20,150 nt of DNA from JAWPNA01 sp045402695 (GCA_045402695.1 JAWPNA010000189.1:1-20150), one strand, 5' to 3'. Positions 1 through 6,772 are shown, numbered from the stretch's first letter. The notes: a model not told the origin generated them from the letters alone. Numbers and translations: made by a program.

Positions 1-794
1 TCGGCAAGATCGTCGAGCTGATCCTCCGCTCCGCGAGGTTTCCGATCGAAGATCGGTTGACCGTCTCCCTGGAGAATCCGGATCAGGTCAAGGAGCTTCT
101 GGTTCGACTCGATGCCGAGACGCCGCTCACGAGGCCGTGGCTCGGCGTGTCAGCCATCGAGACGCACCGCTCGCGCAACCCTCTGGTGATCCGCGTCGCG
201 CCGGGGAGTCCGGCCGAGAAGGCGGGAGTCAAGGTCGGCGAGACAATCGTTTCTCTGGGGGGTGCGGACGTGGCGGCTCCCCGCGATCTGAAAGATGCGC
301 TCGGCCGACTGCGCGAAGGAGCCCAGGCATCTCTCATGGTTCAGACGCGTGGCTCGCAGCCGCGCGTCCTCAACATCTCCGTCGGCTCCACGCCGGTCCT
401 GCCCGACGCGCCCGACTCGGGCCGGCTCAGGTCACGCCTTGCGGCCGAGCTGTGGTTCAAGGAGCGGATGGAAACGGCCATGGGCCGAACCGGCGGCCTC
501 CAGCGCAACGTCGCTCTGCTCGGGCTGGGAGCGTTGCTGATGCAGTCAGGCCTGAATGAGTCGGCGTTAAAGGATGCGCTTGAGCGGGTGGACCTGCCGC
601 CTGGCGCTGGGATCTCGTCAGGGGCCGTCAGCTATCTGAGGGGACTCTGCCTGCAGAGCCTCGGCCGGCAGCAGGAGGCGAAGCGGCAGTTCGAGCTGGC
701 GGCGGCGCAGGCTGACGCAACTCTGGGAAGCAACGACGGCCCGCCGGTTTCGGAGCGCGCGAGGCGGGCACTCGCAGCCTCACCGGGAAGCTGA
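1..794 (+). CDS. PDZ-domain protein with C-terminal helical region (5' end outside window)
   Basis: The frame is open from base 3 to the TGA at 792-794, so the gene almost certainly starts upstream; a TTG at 57 is only an internal candidate with no clear Shine-Dalgarno. The visible part begins with about 40 residues of unknown kind. A PDZ domain follows: the carboxylate-binding loop is WLGV, and the APGSPAEKAGVKVGETIVSL stretch is the classic PDZ core (substrate-exit and pairing strands). After a Pro/Asp linker the last ~120 residues are helical and end with an LRGLCLQSLGRQQEAKRQFE segment that resembles a tetratricopeptide repeat. Such proteins usually act as peptide-binding adaptors or protease partners in the envelope, but the N-terminus that would show a signal peptide or protease domain is missing. 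I see no catalytic triad in the visible part. PDZ assignment is firm; the biological role is not known. Confidence 0.8.
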   Translation, partial: GKIVELILRSARFPIEDRLTVSLENPDQVKELLVRLDAETPLTRPWLGVSAIETHRSRNPLVIRVAPGSPAEKAGVKVGETIVSLGGADVAAPRDLKDALGRLREGAQASLMVQTRGSQPRVLNISVGSTPVLPDAPDSGRLRSRLAAELWFKERMETAMGRTGGLQRNVALLGLGALLMQSGLNESALKDALERVDLPPGAGISSGAVSYLRGLCLQSLGRQQEAKRQFELAAAQADATLGSNDGPPVSERARRALAASPGS

Positions 795-846
795 AAACGC
801 CTCCACCCACCTCAAGGACAGAGCCAGGATTGTCCCTGTATCTCAT

Positions 847-880
847 TTATGGGTATGTAGTTATGGGTTTTTTTCTGGGT
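847..880 (+). repeat. Three TTATGGGT-like direct repeats upstream of a promoter
   Basis: TTATGGGT occurs exactly at 847-854 and 861-868, and TTCTGGGT (one mismatch) at 873-880. The set ends 13 bases before the -35 box at 894. The surrounding bases are T-rich, unlike the rest of the window. Position and repetition suggest an activator or repressor site, possibly for the HTH protein encoded downstream; this is inference. Confidence 0.4.
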
Positions 881-893
881 GGAGGTTTTTCTC

Positions 894-922
894 TTGACAC
901 ACGGAAGCGAGCTGCGTATATT
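894..922 (+). promoter_or_regulatory. Sigma70-type promoter for the HTH-receiver regulator
   Basis: A perfect -35 box TTGACA (894-899) and a -10 box TATATT (917-922) are separated by 17 bases, the optimal spacing. The start of transcription should lie near 928-930, giving a leader of about 119 bases before the ATG at 1048. Confidence 0.8.
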
Positions 923-931
923 CTGATTCGT

Positions 932-969
932 AAAAATCGGAACTTACGGACAAAACGTCCCGGATTTTT
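932..969 (+). promoter_or_regulatory. Hairpin with terminal T-run at the very 5' end of the regulator mRNA
   Basis: AAAAATC (932-938) is complementary to GATTTTT (963-969), and inside it GGAC (948-951) pairs with GTCC (957-960) around AAAAC. The right arm ends in five T residues. Because transcription should begin near 929, the structure would form at the 5' tip of the transcript. It could stabilise the mRNA or act as an attenuator; neither can be decided from sequence. Confidence 0.4.
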
Positions 970-1047
970 GATGGGTTTGCCAGGCGGGATTCAGTCGGAA
1001 GTCTTGTCATCGCCAAGCTCTACTACAGCCATCCGAGGTCAAAGGCC

Positions 1048-1680
1048 ATGAGCGAGGTACCCAAGGAATCACTGGCGGCAACGGAACAGGGGCAGGGGCG
1101 CACGCAGGGATCATCCAGGCTCCTCACCACCGGCGAGATCGCGCGGTACTGCGATGTCTCCACCAACGCCGTCAAGAAGTGGATCCGCAGCAACCGCCTG
1201 AAGGCCTTCCGGACGCCGGGCGGGCATTTCCGGGTTGACAGCCGGGACTTCAGGGAGTTTCTCGTCCAGCATCAGATGCCGGTGTACGACAGTTTCTTTG
1301 AGCTCGAGCCGAAGCGGATCCTGATCGTGGACGACGAGAAGGAAGTCCGGCAGACGCTGCGAGAGGTGCTGGAAGGACTGGAGGGTGCGGTGGCAATCGA
1401 CATGGCCGAGGACGGGTACGAAGCCCTCCTGAAGGTCGGCGACCTGAAGCCGGACCTCCTGATCCTGGACCTGCGCATGCCGCGGATGGACGGCTATGAG
1501 GCATGCCGCCGCATCAAGTCAAACCCGGAAACATCAGGCACCCGGATCCTGGCCATCTCGGGGTTCATCGAGAACGGAGCCGAGCAGGAGATCCTGCAAT
1601 GCGGCGCCACGGACTGGATGCGCAAGCCGGTGCAGATCGAAGAGTTCAAGAAGAAGATCGAGAAGCTGCTCAAACCGTAG
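1048..1680 (+). CDS. Response regulator with N-terminal excisionase/MerR-type HTH and C-terminal receiver domain
   Basis: The 210-residue protein has a DNA-binding domain first: residues ~25-72 (LTTGEIARYCDVSTNAVKKW, then RTPGGHFRV) match the winged HTH of excisionase/MerR-like proteins, including the wing motif TPGGHFR. A receiver domain follows (~89-208) with the acidic pair D95/D96, phospho-acceptor D141 in LILDLRMP, S171 in the switch position and K193 in RKP. All residues needed for phosphorylation are present. The order is reversed relative to most regulators, where the receiver is N-terminal. GAGG at 1035-1038 is the ribosome-binding site, nine bases before the ATG. It is probably a transcription factor controlled by a histidine kinase encoded elsewhere; none is in the window. 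The gene is first in a two-gene unit with the small protein at 1750. Target genes are unknown; the polysaccharide genes are a guess only. Confidence 0.9.
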   Translation: MSEVPKESLAATEQGQGRTQGSSRLLTTGEIARYCDVSTNAVKKWIRSNRLKAFRTPGGHFRVDSRDFREFLVQHQMPVYDSFFELEPKRILIVDDEKEVRQTLREVLEGLEGAVAIDMAEDGYEALLKVGDLKPDLLILDLRMPRMDGYEACRRIKSNPETSGTRILAISGFIENGAEQEILQCGATDWMRKPVQIEEFKKKIEKLLKP

Positions 1681-1733
1681 GGGGGCGAGATCCACATGGG
1701 TAGCGGCCACATGGGAGGGGAGATGCCAGCAGC

Positions 1734-1740
1734 AGGAGGG
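1734..1740 (+). promoter_or_regulatory. Ribosome-binding site fixing the start of the 69-residue protein
   Basis: AGGAGGG lies nine bases before the ATG at 1750. This strong site favours 1750 over the in-frame ATGs at 1696 and 1711. Confidence 0.7.
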
Positions 1741-1749
1741 ATTCACTCG

Positions 1750-1959
1750 ATGCACCACAAGCTCGAGATCCAGAAGGGACAGCAACCGAGGACCTTGACC
1801 GCTTCAGAGATCCGCACGAGGGTCGAGGACATGGCCGAGGATCTGGCCCTGATGATGCGCTCTGGCATGGACGGCAACGGCCCGGCCGGCACAGAAGCGT
1901 TTCCCCTAGATACTCACAAGTTCATCAGGCATATGTCCGAATTCATCCGCATGAACTGA
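1750..1959 (+). CDS. Small hypothetical protein (69 aa) downstream of the response regulator
   Basis: I do not recognise a family. From the ATG at 1750 the product is 69 residues, soluble, with no signal peptide or membrane segment. Residues ~16-40 (TASEIRTRVEDMAEDLALMM) should form an amphipathic helix, and a second helix is likely at the C-terminus (THKFIRHMSEFIRMN). The start is chosen for its strong Shine-Dalgarno; an 18-residue Gly/Met-rich extension from the ATG at 1696 looks like spacer. The gene lies 69 bases after the regulator and is followed within nine bases by a strong hairpin, so the two genes probably share one transcript. The helical, charged character would suit a small partner or antagonist of the regulator, but that is inference from position only. 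Confidence 0.6.
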   Translation: MHHKLEIQKGQQPRTLTASEIRTRVEDMAEDLALMMRSGMDGNGPAGTEAFPLDTHKFIRHMSEFIRMN

Positions 1960-1967
1960 TCTGGCCC

Positions 1968-1999
1968 GAGGCGGCGGGGGGCCCTCCCCCCGCTGCTTC
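1968..1999 (+). terminator. Strong GC-rich hairpin, probable terminator of the regulator unit
   Basis: Bases 1968-1981 pair with 1986-1999 in a 14-bp stem (two G-T wobbles) closed by a CCCT loop; the inner six pairs are all G-C. It starts nine bases after the stop codon of the small protein. No continuous T-run follows, only the T-rich stretch around 2011-2020, so termination may be imperfect. Confidence 0.65.
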
Positions 2000-2072
2000 C
2001 CACCTCCCGATCTTCTTGATTCTCCAGCACGTTCGGCCGCCGAACGATACGAAACCTGTGTCAGGAAATGTC

Positions 2073-2100
2073 TTGACAAAGGTCACCCCCTGCGTAGAAT
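2073..2100 (+). promoter_or_regulatory. Sigma70-type promoter for the secreted beta-sandwich gene pair
   Basis: TTGACA (2073-2078) and TAGAAT (2095-2100) are 16 bases apart. Transcription would begin near 2107, downstream of the upstream in-frame ATG at 2016, so that longer start cannot be used from this promoter. Confidence 0.7.
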
Positions 2101-2151
2101 TCAGGCACAGTTTGCAGACTGTGGACGAGTCATGTGTCCTGGCACGGATCT

Positions 2152-2156
2152 GGAGG
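2152..2156 (+). promoter_or_regulatory. Ribosome-binding site fixing the start at 2163
   Basis: GGAGG is six bases before the ATG at 2163. The resulting protein begins directly with a good signal peptide, which supports this start over 2016. Confidence 0.65.
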
Positions 2157-2162
2157 AAGGGG

Positions 2163-2870
2163 ATGCAAGGCATCACGCGAAAGGCGGGAGCGTTCGACAG
2201 GATTGTGGCCGCGGTCCTGATGGTGGCCATCGCCGGATACTGTGTTCCGGCAGGGGCCATGGCAGACACCCAACCGGCTCGCTCCGCGGAGATTCGCGGG
2301 AACGTTCTTTCGGCCGACGGGCTCAGAGGCGTCGCCGGAGTCAGCGTGAAAGCGGCCCATCTCGAAACCAGGCAGATCTTCACGAGCGGGAGCACGCGCC
2401 AGGACGGCACCTACACGCTGGTCGCCCTCCCGCCGGGCACGTACGATCTCGCCGTCGAGACACCTCAGGGCCTTTATGTCGCTGACATTCTCGTGGATGC
2501 CGAACCGGGACGCAGCTCCGTGGTCTCCCTCGCCCTAAAGCAGACCGCCGCCGTGCGGTCCGATCCGAATTCCGATCCGAATTCCGATCCGAATGGAGAG
2601 CAGGGCCAGCAAGGGCAGGATCAAGGCGAGAAGAAGGCCGACGAGGGAAAGCCGAAGGAAGACCAGCCACCGGCGCAGCCGCCGGAGCCCCAGGCCGAGA
2701 AGAAGAAAAAGAAGAAGGGGAGCGGCTTTTGGCGATCTCCTGGCGGCGCGGCCATCGTGATCGTCGGGGGCGCATTTCTCATCGGCGCCGGCGCCAACAG
2801 CTCCACCAACAACGACGACGAGCCCCCGCTGACGCAGAGTGGCGCGAGCAGCGACGGCGGCCTGCTCTAG
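2163..2870 (+). CDS. Secreted carboxypeptidase-regulatory-like protein with Lys-rich linker and C-terminal hydrophobic segment
   Basis: The 235-residue product starts with a signal peptide (1-34, cleavage likely after AMA). Residues ~42-126 form one carboxypeptidase-D regulatory-like beta-sandwich; the EIRGNVLSADG opening and the DGTYTLVALPPGTYDL block are diagnostic. A low-complexity linker follows: SDPN three times (134-145), a Gln/Glu/Pro-rich stretch, then six consecutive lysines (180-185). A Gly/Ala-rich hydrophobic segment (~195-212) and a short polar tail with NNDDE close the protein. The domain is a non-catalytic fold used in binding and adhesion; no peptidase residues are present. 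The next gene encodes a protein of the same design 18 bases downstream, so the two are probably co-transcribed and may work together in the envelope. The frame extends upstream to 2016, but promoter and Shine-Dalgarno both point to 2163. Substrate and partner are unknown. Confidence 0.8.
   Translation: MQGITRKAGAFDRIVAAVLMVAIAGYCVPAGAMADTQPARSAEIRGNVLSADGLRGVAGVSVKAAHLETRQIFTSGSTRQDGTYTLVALPPGTYDLAVETPQGLYVADILVDAEPGRSSVVSLALKQTAAVRSDPNSDPNSDPNGEQGQQGQDQGEKKADEGKPKEDQPPAQPPEPQAEKKKKKKGSGFWRSPGGAAIVIVGGAFLIGAGANSSTNNDDEPPLTQSGASSDGGLL
2559..2594 (+). repeat. Three perfect 12-bp tandem repeats inside the linker of the secreted protein
   Basis: The unit TCCGATCCGAAT is repeated three times without mismatch and encodes SDPN each time. 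Being a multiple of three, gain or loss of units would change linker length without breaking the frame. Confidence 0.9.
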
Positions 2871-2888
2871 CTCATTTGCGTTCCCGTC

Positions 2889-3431
2889 ATGACCAAACTC
2901 AGAGACTCGATCGCGCTCTGTCTCGCATTGGCGATGCTCCTGTCCGCCGCGGAACCGGTTGCGGCCGCTGCGCAGCAGCCGGGCGTCGCTCCGGAGGGCG
3001 CGAAGCCGGAAGAGACGACCGGCGCGGTCCGAGGTACCTTGATTGACGCCAATGGACAGCCGCTGGCCGGCTATTTTGTGAAAGTTGTTGACAAGGCGGG
3101 CCAGGTCTACGAGAGCCAGCCCACGGGCTCCGATGGAAAGTACGAGATCGTGGAAGTGCCGGCGGGCACCTACACCTTTCAGATATTCGACCCGACGGGA
3201 AACCCGATCTCCGCTCGCATCCCTCCCGTCACTCTGGAAGCCGGCACCATCCTCACCCAGCCGATCGCGATCGTCCCGCACAAGCAGAAGAAAGGCGCAC
3301 TGATCGCTTGGCTCGTGGGAGGAGGAATCACCGCCGCGGCGATCGCCGTGGCCGCCGCCAACAACGACGACAACGACGGCGGCAATGACAGGTCCATGTC
3401 GCCCGGCGGCGGCGCGGGCGCGGTGAACTGA
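2889..3431 (+). CDS. Second secreted carboxypeptidase-regulatory-like protein with Lys/TM/Asn-Asp tail
   Basis: The 180-residue product repeats the layout of its upstream neighbour. A signal peptide covers 1-28 (hydrophobic core IALCLALAMLLSA, AAA before the likely cut). One beta-sandwich of the carboxypeptidase-regulatory type spans ~46-128 (GAVRGTLIDANGQPLAG opening, SDGKYEIVEVPAGTYTFQI core). KQKK (132-135) precedes a hydrophobic segment (~137-157), and the protein ends in a NNDDNDGGND tail plus a Gly-rich end. There is no Pro/Gln linker, so it is shorter than the upstream copy. The two domains are diverged in sequence, which suggests an old duplication rather than a recent one. Only 18 bases separate the genes and no good Shine-Dalgarno precedes this ATG, so translation may depend on the upstream gene. 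A binding or scaffolding role in the periplasm or outer envelope is inferred. Confidence 0.8.
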   Translation: MTKLRDSIALCLALAMLLSAAEPVAAAAQQPGVAPEGAKPEETTGAVRGTLIDANGQPLAGYFVKVVDKAGQVYESQPTGSDGKYEIVEVPAGTYTFQIFDPTGNPISARIPPVTLEAGTILTQPIAIVPHKQKKGALIAWLVGGGITAAAIAVAAANNDDNDGGNDRSMSPGGGAGAVN

Positions 3432-3454
3432 GGCTCCCGCGCGAGCCGGGCCGC

Positions 3455-4975
3455 TCAATCAGCTCGCAGCAGGTACTCCGGCCTGGTCCTCCTCCCGATC
3501 CTGGTGAAGAAGACTTCTTGTGGGAGATCGAGCGGCTGCCGGGCGGTGTAGATAGACTCGAGGTCCGGCAGAGGAATCGTGGGCGGGTCGTCGAGCAAGA
3601 TCGCCCGGTAGCGCCGCTCGCGGATCGCGAGTCGAAGATCCTCGGCCAACAACACCCCCGCGCCGCCTGAGTCGTTCCTCAGGACGTCCCTGATAGCCAT
3701 CTCGTGAGCGCTCCCCCTCTTTCCAGCGGCCGCCGCCAAGTACGGATGCGTGACTGCGAAGACGTCTCCATCCACGGCGGTGATGAGTGAGACGACTTGA
3801 CGGCCCGCCGCGGCGTCCGCCTCCGTGGGGACCATTTCGCGCGGATCGTAGAGAAGGGTCGTGAACTGGATGAGGCAGGCCAGCAAGAGCGAACAGTGCG
3901 CGAGCGCCCTGGTGCTCTCCTCGAGCCGCGCCGCCCAGCCGAACAGCACCGAGATCCCGATACCCATGCCGATGGCAATAAGCGCGAACGCCGGCATGAG
4001 TGCGTTGAGGTACCCACCGGCGTTGAGCCTCATCAACCAGCTGCCGCCCAACAGGCCGGCGGCGCACGCCAGCCCGAGTCCTCCGCTCCCCCGGCGGTCT
4101 CCGAGCAGACGGGCCCCGAGCCCCACCGCGCAGAGCGCGACTCCGATCGGCAGCGATCCAAGAAGATCCCTGCGCCAGAATGCTTCCAGCGCCTTGATGA
4201 CCACCTGATGCATCGCGGGCAGGCGGAAGACATAGTACGAAAACCAGCCGTCGCTGCGCCCGTCGAGCACCAGCACGGTCACGCTGATCAGCACCGCGAA
4301 CTGAAACACGAGGAGCAAGCCATTTCTGCGGCTCCGCCACACCGCGTGCAGGATCGCGGGCGCCACCATCGGAAGGGCCGACTGCTTCGCCAGGAACGAG
4401 AGCCACAAGAGGACCCCCGCGGCCATCCACGAGCCCAGGCTCGACGAGCTGCCGAGCAGGAAGAAGCCGGAGAGCAGAAGGAAGAGAGACAGGGAGTCGA
4501 CGCGGGCCAGGTCCATCCAGGCGCCGGAGATCCGATAGGTGCCGGCGAAGAGCCCCGTAGCCAGGATCGCGGGCAGCCAGCAGCGCGTCTCTCGCCTCAC
4601 CCAGCCACAGACGATCGCGAGGCATCCCACCGAGCAGACGAGCGAGACAAGGCGCAGGGCCGGCAGTCCCGGACCCAGCAGGCGGCTCGTCAGGCAGCCC
4701 AGGTAATAGTAGAGCGGAGTGTAGATAAAGGGGACGAACTCGGCGCTCGGCGCGACATAGAGCGGCCGGCCCGCGAGCAGCCGGCGAACGTGATCGAGCG
4801 ATCCGCCCTCCATCCACTCCAGCTCGAAGGGATACGTCAGTCGGGCCGCCGCGACGCCGAGATACAGGAGAATGAAGACGGCGGCGGCCGCGACGCACGC
4901 GACGCGCAGGAGCGCCGCGATACGCGGGACGACTCGGCTCGACACGCTCTTCGATCCGGCAGGCGTCTCCATCAT
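3455..4975 (-). CDS. Multispanning GT-C-type glycosyltransferase, likely polyprenyl-phosphate-sugar dependent
   Basis: The 506-residue protein has a short cytoplasmic N-terminus, a first membrane helix (~20-45), then an acidic loop (PFELEWMEGGSLDHVRRLL) followed by about ten more hydrophobic segments and a soluble C-terminal part of ~110 residues. Acidic residues right after the first helix (E51, E53, E56 here) are where GT-C enzymes keep their catalytic Asp/Glu. The FIYTPLYYYLG block after it also fits DUF2029/ArnT-like transferases. Such enzymes use lipid-phosphate sugars on the outer face of the membrane. The start is the ATG at 4975 (or the adjacent ATG at 4972); GGGGAG lies immediately before, an unusually tight spacing. 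A longer open frame exists upstream but runs antisense to the neighbouring gene and lacks protein-like character. The gene is divergent from another GT-C at 5150 and ends 23 bases from the convergent secreted-protein gene. The sugar donor and acceptor cannot be told. Confidence 0.75.
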   Translation of the reverse strand: MMETPAGSKSVSSRVVPRIAALLRVACVAAAAVFILLYLGVAAARLTYPFELEWMEGGSLDHVRRLLAGRPLYVAPSAEFVPFIYTPLYYYLGCLTSRLLGPGLPALRLVSLVCSVGCLAIVCGWVRRETRCWLPAILATGLFAGTYRISGAWMDLARVDSLSLFLLLSGFFLLGSSSSLGSWMAAGVLLWLSFLAKQSALPMVAPAILHAVWRSRRNGLLLVFQFAVLISVTVLVLDGRSDGWFSYYVFRLPAMHQVVIKALEAFWRRDLLGSLPIGVALCAVGLGARLLGDRRGSGGLGLACAAGLLGGSWLMRLNAGGYLNALMPAFALIAIGMGIGISVLFGWAARLEESTRALAHCSLLLACLIQFTTLLYDPREMVPTEADAAAGRQVVSLITAVDGDVFAVTHPYLAAAAGKRGSAHEMAIRDVLRNDSGGAGVLLAEDLRLAIRERRYRAILLDDPPTIPLPDLESIYTARQPLDLPQEVFFTRIGRRTRPEYLLRAD

Positions 4976-5086
4976 CTCCCCACGCTGAGTTCCGATACAG
5001 CGTGGTATTCTACCGTCAATGCGTTCGGGGTGGACCCGGCGGTGGCGGAGCGCACGGAGATCCCCGGGACACCAAACCAGGATCAG

Positions 5087-5092
5087 CAGGAG
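5087..5092 (+). promoter_or_regulatory. Shine-Dalgarno-like site suggesting a CTG start at 5099
   Basis: CAGGAG is six bases before CTG at 5099, which is the first codon after an in-frame TAG (5096-5098). The TTG at 5150 has no comparable site. Confidence 0.35.
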
Positions 5093-5149
5093 CGATAGCT
5101 GAGCTCGGATCCCCACCCTACTCGGCCGTCCAGACGGACATCGCTCGCC

Positions 5150-6730
5150 TTGTCCGCGGCCTCGCTGCTCGCGGCCCTCCACGCCGGGCGGATCTTCCAG
5201 TCCACCATCTCCGACGATGCCTACATCCTCTTCCGGTACGCCCGGAACCTCGGGCGCGGCGATGGCCTGGCCTGGAACCCTGGTCAGGCCCCGGTCGAGG
5301 GATTCACTTCGCTGCTTCAGGTGGTGCTGCTGGCCGGGGCGAACACCGTGGGAGCCGACATGGAATGGGCGAGCCAGGCGCTGGGGTTGTTGTCTTTCGT
5401 CCTGTCGATTCCCGCGGCGGCCTGGCTGGCCCGCGAAGTCACCGGCGGCGACACGCGTGCTGGCGTCCTCGCGGCATTCGCTCTGGCGCTGAGTCCTCCC
5501 GCAGCCGCGTGGGCGCGCGGCGGGCTGGAGACCCCCGCCTTCACCTTTCTTCTGACGGCGGCGATGGCTTGCTGGCTGAGCGAGTCGCGACGGACGCGCC
5601 GCCGCGCAGGTAGCTCCGTGTTGTTTTTCCTGGCGACCTTGTCGCGGCCGGAGGGATTCGGAATCTGGGCGTTGACACTGACGTTCGACGCCCTGCGGGC
5701 GGCGGGAGACCATGGTAGAAGAAGTGTCAAGCGGGCGATGATGGAGTGGAGTCCCTACCTCGCACTCCTCTCCGGATACATGGCGTGGAAGCTCTGGTAC
5801 TTCGGCGACATTCTTCCGAACACGTTTCACGCGAAGGCGGGCGGCGGGATCTGGGCCCTGCAGACGGGAGTGGTCTACGTGGCGGGATTCCTTCTCGCCC
5901 TGGGTCCGCTCGCCCTCATGCTCTGCGTGGTCCCGCCCCTGCTCAGGGGATGGCGCCGGATGATCCCCGGCGCCTACGTCGCATGCTGCGCGACCGCCTA
6001 CTTGGCGGAGGTGGCCGTCATCGGGGGGGACTACCAGTATTTCTGGCGGTACGCCGTCCCCGTGCTGCCGATGATCTGCGGTCTGTGTGCGTCAGGCTTC
6101 CTGGAGGCGTGGGATGCCTGCTGCCGTCTGCCGCTCTCGCGGCGCCGTATGGCGGCGGTCGTCACGCTGACGCTCGCGGCCTATCCATGGTCGCGCGCTT
6201 CGCTGCACGAGGTTCGCGACGAGCCCGCGCGCCTCGCGCGTCCCTGGCGTCTCGTGGACCGCTCCCAGATCGAGGCGGGCGACTTCGTCCTGATGGGACG
6301 CATGCTGGACCAGGTGGTTCCGCCGGGCAGGACTCTCGCCGCCCTCGCGGTCGGGGCAATCGGGTACTACTGCGATCGACCGATCCTGGATCTGCTGGGT
6401 CTCAACGACCGGACGATCGCTCGCCTCCCGCTGGCGAAACCTGGACTGCGCAAGTGGGAGCCCGGGCACATGCGCGGCAGTGCGGCGGAATTGCTGCGCC
6501 GCAAACCGGACTTCGTGCTTCTCTCCCTCCGGCCGTCCGACTCCCCCGGGAGCGGCCCGCCGGAGCGGATCCTCTCGACCTACCCGTTTGTGGCTGACCT
6601 GATGGGCTCCGAGGAGTTCCGGCGAGCGTACGATATGGAGTCGCACGCCCTGCCCGACGGACGCTGGCTCAACGTCTTCCGCCTGGTCGGGGCGCGGGAA
6701 GGAGCCGCGGCGGGGAACCTGTCTCCCTGA
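5150..6730 (+). CDS. Multispanning GT-C glycosyltransferase resembling AftB-type arabinofuranosyltransferases
   Basis: From the TTG at 5150 the protein has 526 residues. Near the N-terminus it carries SDDAYILFRYARNLGRGDG (D22 and D23 are the expected catalytic acids), followed by LAWNPGQAPVEGFTSLL. This pairing of a DD motif with WNPG..VEG.T is typical of the AftB-like group of GT-C enzymes, which take sugars from polyprenyl phosphate on the outer membrane face. About nine hydrophobic segments follow, then a soluble C-terminal domain of ~160 residues. The start is uncertain: the frame is open back to 5099, where a CTG has a good Shine-Dalgarno. Starting there would add 17 residues (rich in Arg) and complete the first membrane helix, which the TTG start leaves short. 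I give 5150 as the conservative start. The gene is divergent from the GT-C at 4975, and the two may act on the same polymer. Arabinose specificity is not implied. Confidence 0.75.
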   Translation: MSAASLLAALHAGRIFQSTISDDAYILFRYARNLGRGDGLAWNPGQAPVEGFTSLLQVVLLAGANTVGADMEWASQALGLLSFVLSIPAAAWLAREVTGGDTRAGVLAAFALALSPPAAAWARGGLETPAFTFLLTAAMACWLSESRRTRRRAGSSVLFFLATLSRPEGFGIWALTLTFDALRAAGDHGRRSVKRAMMEWSPYLALLSGYMAWKLWYFGDILPNTFHAKAGGGIWALQTGVVYVAGFLLALGPLALMLCVVPPLLRGWRRMIPGAYVACCATAYLAEVAVIGGDYQYFWRYAVPVLPMICGLCASGFLEAWDACCRLPLSRRRMAAVVTLTLAAYPWSRASLHEVRDEPARLARPWRLVDRSQIEAGDFVLMGRMLDQVVPPGRTLAALAVGAIGYYCDRPILDLLGLNDRTIARLPLAKPGLRKWEPGHMRGSAAELLRRKPDFVLLSLRPSDSPGSGPPERILSTYPFVADLMGSEEFRRAYDMESHALPDGRWLNVFRLVGAREGAAAGNLSP

Positions 6731-6772
6731 GCCCTCTTCAGCTCGATGACCGTGGTTCAGAGGTCTGCTGGC

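Noticed and set aside
830..1051. 73-codon open frame on the + strand
   Set aside because: It starts upstream of the strong promoter at 894-922 and runs through promoter and leader sequence; only its last 26 codons could be a leader peptide.
2016..2162. N-terminal extension of the secreted protein from the ATG at 2016
   Set aside because: The extension crosses the promoter at 2073-2100 and would hide the signal peptide that begins at 2163.
3432..3447. Small inverted repeat GGCTC/GAGCC between convergent genes
   Set aside because: Only five base pairs and no T-run; not enough to call a terminator.
3797..5098. 433-codon open frame on the + strand
   Set aside because: It is antisense to the GT-C gene at 3455-4975; composition is Arg/Glu/Gln/Pro-rich without domains, typical of a shadow frame in GC-rich DNA.
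4976..5830. Long N-terminal extension of the GT-C protein on the - strand
   Set aside because: It is antisense to the other GT-C gene and is Arg/Gly/Pro-rich without membrane helices; real protein character begins at the METPAG start.
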